8,608 nt of DNA from Actinomycetota bacterium. GTDB lineage: Bacteria; Actinomycetota; Actinomycetes; Nanopelagicales; Nanopelagicaceae. This document shows, one piece after another, positions 6,046-8,608 of this stretch (position 1 is its first letter; every line of letters begins with the position of its first letter). The notes under the pieces were generated by a model. It did no database searches. It was given only the letters and a program-made list of their open reading frames with translations, and was not told the DNA's origin. A program made the translations under genes and the position numbers. The stretch spans positions 1 to 8,608 of the forward strand of contig WLKV01000021.1 of NCBI GenBank assembly GCA_009701085.1, given 5' to 3'.

Positions 6046-6429
6046 ATGACAGAGCAATACATTGCTGGCACATGCAACATTGGAAAGAATGAAATTCGCC
6101 AGCGACAAGTAGTCGCACTTATTGGCCTCTTTTTAAGCCTCAGTTCACTGATTGGCTTCATCTCCACAAGCGCATCACAGAGCGTTCGACTGGGAATTTT
6201 TCTGCCACTGACAGTCTTCTCTATCGGTTGGGTGCAATCGCGCAAGAAGTTCTGTCTCGCTTATGGCTTCATGGGCACCTTTAACTTTGGCAAGCTCGGC
6301 AAAGTTTCGCGAGTCTCGGATAAGGCATCTCTTGCAGCCGATCGTAAGACTGCAGTATCTATTCTCTTGCAATCATTGGGGCTGGCCTCAATTCTTACCT
6401 TAATTGTTTATCTGCTGCCCCTCAATTAA
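6046..6429 (+). CDS. Three-pass membrane protein with N-terminal CNIG motif, function unknown
   Basis: This 127-residue protein has a short polar N terminus with GTCNIGKNEIRQRQ (8-21), then hydrophobic segments at about 22-41, 48-64 and 103-125. The loop between the second and third holds a basic, Gly/aromatic-rich stretch (SRKKFCLAYGFMGTFNFGKLGK, about 65-86, with C70 and FNFGKLGK). The paired cysteines C10 and C70 and the CNIG-E-R-R pattern look conserved-type rather than random and recall hypothetical membrane proteins seen in other bacteria, but I cannot name a function. The ATG follows the stop of the 48-residue gene directly (TAAATG) and has no Shine-Dalgarno sequence, so translation is probably by reinitiation. 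The two products may act together in the membrane. Confidence 0.8.
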   Translation: MTEQYIAGTCNIGKNEIRQRQVVALIGLFLSLSSLIGFISTSASQSVRLGIFLPLTVFSIGWVQSRKKFCLAYGFMGTFNFGKLGKVSRVSDKASLAADRKTAVSILLQSLGLASILTLIVYLLPLN

Positions 6430-6479
6430 TTTTTCTTTCCCTCTTACATTTTTCTTGCGGTAGTGACATTGTTGGCTTT

Positions 6480-6827
6480 GTGAAAATCATTATCCATACC
6501 CGCCATGCAGAACTCGCAAGTGACTTCAAAGTAATCGCTGAAGAGAAACTTCATTCTATGGAGCGCTTCAGCGTCGTGATTGATCGCATCGAAGTTGAGA
6601 TAACTCACGAAGCCAACCCGCGACAGGGAAAACATTCGCATAAAGTCGTCATCACATCCCACGGCTCTGGACCGCTACTTCGAGCAGAAGCTACAGGGTT
6701 TAATGATCTAGCCGCATTTGATGATGCCATTAAGAGTGTTGAGCTACAGATTCGTAAGATTCATGAGAAAGATAAGAGCCACGACCGTCAGACTCTGCGC
6801 ACTATGAAAGTGGATTTAAGCGAGTAG
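6480..6827 (+). CDS. raiA: Short ribosome hibernation-promoting factor (HPF/YfiA/RaiA family)
   Basis: This 115-residue protein begins MKIIIHTRHAELASDFKVIA, a beta-alpha opening typical of the family. It continues with RIEVEITHEAN (36-46), HKVVITSHGSGPLLRAEATG (54-73) and NDLAAFDDAIKSVELQIRKIHEK (75-97), the acidic-then-basic second helix that docks in the 30S decoding region and blocks mRNA and tRNA. The protein would inactivate and protect ribosomes in starvation. It ends soon after this domain; the C-terminal dimerisation domain of long HPF, common in actinobacteria, is absent, leaving a 15-20 residue polar tail. The start is GTG at 6480, fixed by the family opening; no Shine-Dalgarno sequence is present, and a weak CATTGT at 6467-6472 is at leaderless distance with TTACAT 17 nt further up. 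Its stop abuts the convergent gene's stop with no gap. Confidence 0.93.
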   Translation: MKIIIHTRHAELASDFKVIAEEKLHSMERFSVVIDRIEVEITHEANPRQGKHSHKVVITSHGSGPLLRAEATGFNDLAAFDDAIKSVELQIRKIHEKDKSHDRQTLRTMKVDLSE

Positions 6828-7280
6828 TTATCGCTTCTGCTTTCCTTTTTGTTCACTCATTCCAAATGGCGCAACCTTTGGTGGCTTTATCGGCTCGACC
6901 GGTGGAGTTGGAAGAGGACCTAGTGCAGCAATTGCACTTTCGCGGGCAACAATTGCTGCTGCGACCGCTGCACGTCGAGTCGAGTTGATTGAATTCTTCT
7001 GATCAGGTGATGTGGCTAAGGCCATCGCAGCTCGCGCATCGGTCGTTGCCTTATCTACGGAGCTCTTAAAAGTTGTATTGATAGAACGCATCTTCATATC
7101 GCGATCTCGAAGAGCGGCAACGAAAGCTTCGCGATCTTTCTTGTATTGCTCTTGAGCAGCTTTAAATGAATCAAAAGTTGGAGCTGGTGATGGAGTCGCA
7201 TCGGCTGATGCGGAGTAAGTGTTGGAGGAGAAAAGCGCAGCAGTGATTGCGACTGCTAGATAGCTGCTCTTCTTTCTCAT
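6828..7280 (-). CDS. Secreted Ala-rich helical protein with internal repeat, function unknown
   Basis: The 150-residue product starts MRKKSSYLAVAITAALFSS, a Sec signal peptide with a basic start and hydrophobic core at about 7-19; cleavage is predicted after SASA (26). The mature part opens Pro/Ala-rich (DATPSPAPT), then has a highly helical, charged and Ala-rich region (about 36-120), and ends with a Pro-rich, Lys-rich tail (PLPTPPVEPIKPPK, then KGKQKR). Two segments match at a 31-residue interval: SINTTFKSSVDKA (66-78) and SINSTRRAAVAAA (97-109). There are no cysteines and no recognisable enzyme motif. The frame is open to 7367, but only the start at 7280 gives a signal peptide and has a -10 element 6 nt upstream. 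It diverges from the response regulator gene, so it may be a target or partner of that system; this is inference. Confidence 0.8.
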   Translation of the reverse strand: MRKKSSYLAVAITAALFSSNTYSASADATPSPAPTFDSFKAAQEQYKKDREAFVAALRDRDMKMRSINTTFKSSVDKATTDARAAMALATSPDQKNSINSTRRAAVAAAIVARESAIAALGPLPTPPVEPIKPPKVAPFGMSEQKGKQKR

Positions 7281-7286
7281 GCCCCA

Positions 7287-7292
7287 ATAGTA
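7287..7292 (-). promoter_or_regulatory. Candidate -10 for the leaderless secreted-protein gene
   Basis: The minus strand reads TACTAT, five of six matches to TATAAT, ending exactly 6 nt before the ATG at 7280. No Shine-Dalgarno sequence is present. A consensus -35 is not seen at 16-18 nt spacing, but the TGTGAA direct repeats at 7305-7321 lie just upstream, where an activator could substitute for it. Confidence 0.5.
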
Positions 7293-7304
7293 ATTCGCAT
7301 CGGG

Positions 7305-7343
7305 TGTGAATATTCTGTGAAACTCCTCGTGGCTCCGTGTGCA
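7305..7343 (+). promoter_or_regulatory. TGTGAA direct repeats with 11 bp period, candidate response-regulator site
   Basis: TGTGAA occurs at 7305-7310 and again at 7316-7321, exactly 11 bp apart, and TGTGCA lies at 7338-7343, two further periods on. OmpR/PhoB-family regulators bind as head-to-tail dimers to direct repeats of this spacing. The site is in the 112 bp between the secreted-protein gene and the OmpR-type regulator gene, so it could control either or both. The intervening 7327-7332 does not match the repeat. Confidence 0.4.
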
Positions 7344-7392
7344 ACGGGCTTCATTGGTAGCAAACAAGCGCTACGCATGGCAGGGTATAGCC

Positions 7393-8079
7393 ATGAGCCA
7401 ATTAATCATGGTGATCGACGATGAAGCAGGAGTCCGAGATTTACTGGGTGATGCACTCAAATTGGCCGGTTTCGAAACAATCACAGCAGCTGATGCGATG
7501 ATCGCTCAAACTCTCTTGCGCAATACCAAGCCGGATTTACTTATTGTCGATATCAATATGCCGATGATGGATGGCTTTGAATTTATCGAACGCATTCGTA
7601 GCAATGGGGATAACACTCCAGCTCTCATGTTGAGCGCTCGTGGTGATCGTGCCGACATCACTCGTGGGCTGACACTCGGTGCCGATGATTACGTCACCAA
7701 ACCATTTGGTCTCGAAGAGTTAGTTCTTCGAATCAAGGCAATCCTGCGCCGTTCGCAATTTACTGTGGCAACAACATCAAGTCTTTCTTGTGGGCCAATC
7801 ACTCTCGATAGCGATTCCCATCAAGTTACCTTTAGCGATGAGGTTGTCGACCTATCGCCTACTGAGTTCAGACTCCTTCATGTTCTTCTCGAGAGCAAGG
7901 GTCGCGTCTTGAGTAAGACCTACCTCCTTGATGAAGTCTGGGGAATCACCTTCGAATCTGAAAGCACAGTAGTTGATACCTATATTTCATACCTTCGCAA
8001 GAAACTACACCGTGATGGCTTTGAAGGAATTCGTACAGTTCGAGGAGTCGGCTTCCAGCTTCAAGCGGAGAAGAAGTGA
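7393..8079 (+). CDS. OmpR/PhoB-family response regulator
   Basis: The 228-residue protein has an N-terminal receiver domain with acidic pocket D9, D10 and E11 (IDDE), phosphoacceptor D53 in LLIVDINMPMMDG, switch residue S81 in LMLSAR, and K103 in DDYVTKPF. A winged-helix DNA-binding domain spans about 130-225, with LSPTEFRLLHVLLESKGRVLS, then VWG, VVDTYISYLRKKL and the closing IRTVRGVGFQL. It should act as a phosphorylation-controlled transcription factor. The frame is open back to 7339, but the ATG at 7393 puts the first acidic pair at the usual distance from the N terminus; a weak AGGG lies 7 nt upstream. The stop overlaps the kinase start (GTGA), so the pair is one operon. Its target stimulus is not evident. 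Confidence 0.94.
   Translation: MSQLIMVIDDEAGVRDLLGDALKLAGFETITAADAMIAQTLLRNTKPDLLIVDINMPMMDGFEFIERIRSNGDNTPALMLSARGDRADITRGLTLGADDYVTKPFGLEELVLRIKAILRRSQFTVATTSSLSCGPITLDSDSHQVTFSDEVVDLSPTEFRLLHVLLESKGRVLSKTYLLDEVWGITFESESTVVDTYISYLRKKLHRDGFEGIRTVRGVGFQLQAEKK
8067..8070 (+). promoter_or_regulatory. Shine-Dalgarno sequence for the sensor kinase
   Basis: GGAG inside the end of the regulator gene lies 5 nt before the GTG at 8076. It supports the GTG as the start and fits translational coupling with the regulator stop that overlaps it. Confidence 0.6.
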
Positions 8080-8608
8080 GATTTTCTGCATTTACCCGCA
8101 CCACAGTTGCCATCGTCTCTCTCTTAACTGCGATCACGATGGGAGTTGGCGGATTCTCAGTTCTCCATTCACAAGGAGCCGAGCTCGATAAGGTAGATCG
8201 TTCCCTCGATTATGTTGCCCAAAGCGCCTACGAGAATCCCATTCAACCTGTGGGCGCTGCTCTCTATGCAATCGAACAATCAAGTCTCGACATTACTCTG
8301 GCATTTCTTACCCACGATGGCGAAGAGACCCTCGTCAATGAATCTTCTCTCAAGTATTTAGGGGCACCAGATTTTCCAACCATCGAGTTAGCTACTCAAC
8401 GCCCTGTTCGAATTCCAGGTGAGAGCCCATACCGCTTCCGCGCTGTCATGGTCGAAGGTGGCGATTTCATTCTTATTGCCCGTTCGACAGCTGATATTGA
8501 TAGTAATTTCCGCTCCAACTTCCAATCTCTTGCTGGATTTACCTTTGCACTCGATTCGGTTGCAGCTCTACTTCTCTACTTCTACTTCCGCAGGCTCAAC
8601 CGTCGTGA
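8076..8608 (+). CDS. Sensor histidine kinase, N-terminal part (cut by window end)
   Basis: An open frame from GTG 8076 runs to the window end without a stop, giving 177 residues so far. It opens MRFSAFTRTTVAIVSLLTAI, with a membrane helix at about 9-30, followed by an extracytoplasmic segment of roughly 120 residues (about 31-150, with DKVDRSLDYVAQSA after the helix and RFRAVMVEGGDFILIARSTADID near its end), then a second helix at about 152-171 leading into FRRLNRR. This is the two-helix, periplasmic-loop layout of a classical sensor kinase. HAMP, HisKA and ATPase domains would lie beyond the window. The call rests on topology and on the 4 nt overlap with an OmpR-type regulator. The signal sensed is unknown. 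Confidence 0.85.
   Translation, partial: MRFSAFTRTTVAIVSLLTAITMGVGGFSVLHSQGAELDKVDRSLDYVAQSAYENPIQPVGAALYAIEQSSLDITLAFLTHDGEETLVNESSLKYLGAPDFPTIELATQRPVRIPGESPYRFRAVMVEGGDFILIARSTADIDSNFRSNFQSLAGFTFALDSVAALLLYFYFRRLNRR

Noticed and set aside
5856..6245. 129-residue open frame on the minus strand
   Set aside because: It lies opposite the two membrane-protein genes, shows no domain, and has Ser/Arg-rich composition typical of a shadow frame.
6430..6479. Rho-independent terminator after the CNIG membrane protein
   Set aside because: The region has T-runs but no GC-rich inverted repeat before them.
7281..7367. 29-residue extension of the secreted protein
   Set aside because: It would place a polar stretch before the signal peptide and overlap the intergenic repeats; the start at 7280 has a -10 element at leaderless distance.
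7339..7392. 18-residue N-terminal extension of the response regulator
   Set aside because: Receiver domains begin within a few residues of the first beta strand, which fits the ATG at 7393.
1..8608. Mobile element, integrase, prophage or CRISPR array
   Set aside because: No transposase or recombinase motif, terminal repeat, target duplication or regularly spaced repeat array was seen; all genes are compactly spaced and alike in composition.

Overview
The window reads as a compact stretch of chromosome from a small-genome actinobacterium. The evidence is a WhiB1/WblE-type iron-sulfur regulator beside a PdtaS-type histidine kinase (the arrangement known from Mycobacterium tuberculosis, Rv3219/Rv3220c), a DUF6912-like protein, moderate rather than high GC (by eye a little under 50 %), and very short or absent intergenic gaps. 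Together these suggest a streamlined freshwater acI-type lineage (Nanopelagicales, for example a Planktophila relative). That placement is inference. No mobile element, CRISPR array or phage gene was seen.

Region 1 (1-2398) is regulatory. A small DUF6912-like protein and a cytosolic GAF-PAS-HisKA_2 kinase (pdtaS) run rightward and meet a leftward whiB1. whiB1 has a perfect Shine-Dalgarno sequence, and a tRNA-Arg(CCG) gene lies 134 bp upstream of it on the same strand.

Region 2 (2426-5859) is sulfur amino acid metabolism with one repair gene: msrA (methionine sulfoxide repair), a convergent HhH-GPD DNA glycosylase, then a MalY/PatB-type C-S lyase followed after 16 bp by a cystathionine gamma-synthase/lyase-like PLP enzyme. 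The last two could form a transsulfuration route to homocysteine and methionine.

Region 3 (5899-6827) has a 48-residue single-pass membrane protein, a 127-residue three-pass membrane protein that starts directly after its stop codon, and a short hibernation-promoting factor. Region 4 (6828-8608) has a secreted Ala-rich helical protein divergent from an OmpR/PhoB-type response regulator, whose stop codon overlaps the start of a sensor kinase cut by the window end. Between the divergent genes are TGTGAA direct repeats spaced 11 bp, a plausible binding site for the regulator.

Many first genes lack a Shine-Dalgarno sequence and instead have a TANNNT-like -10 element ending 6-8 nt before the ATG, pointing to leaderless transcripts. 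whiB1 and the kinase at 8076 are the clear Shine-Dalgarno exceptions. No wholly new system was recognised. The least explained items are the two-gene membrane module, the internally repeated secreted protein beside the two-component system, and the shortened PLP enzyme.
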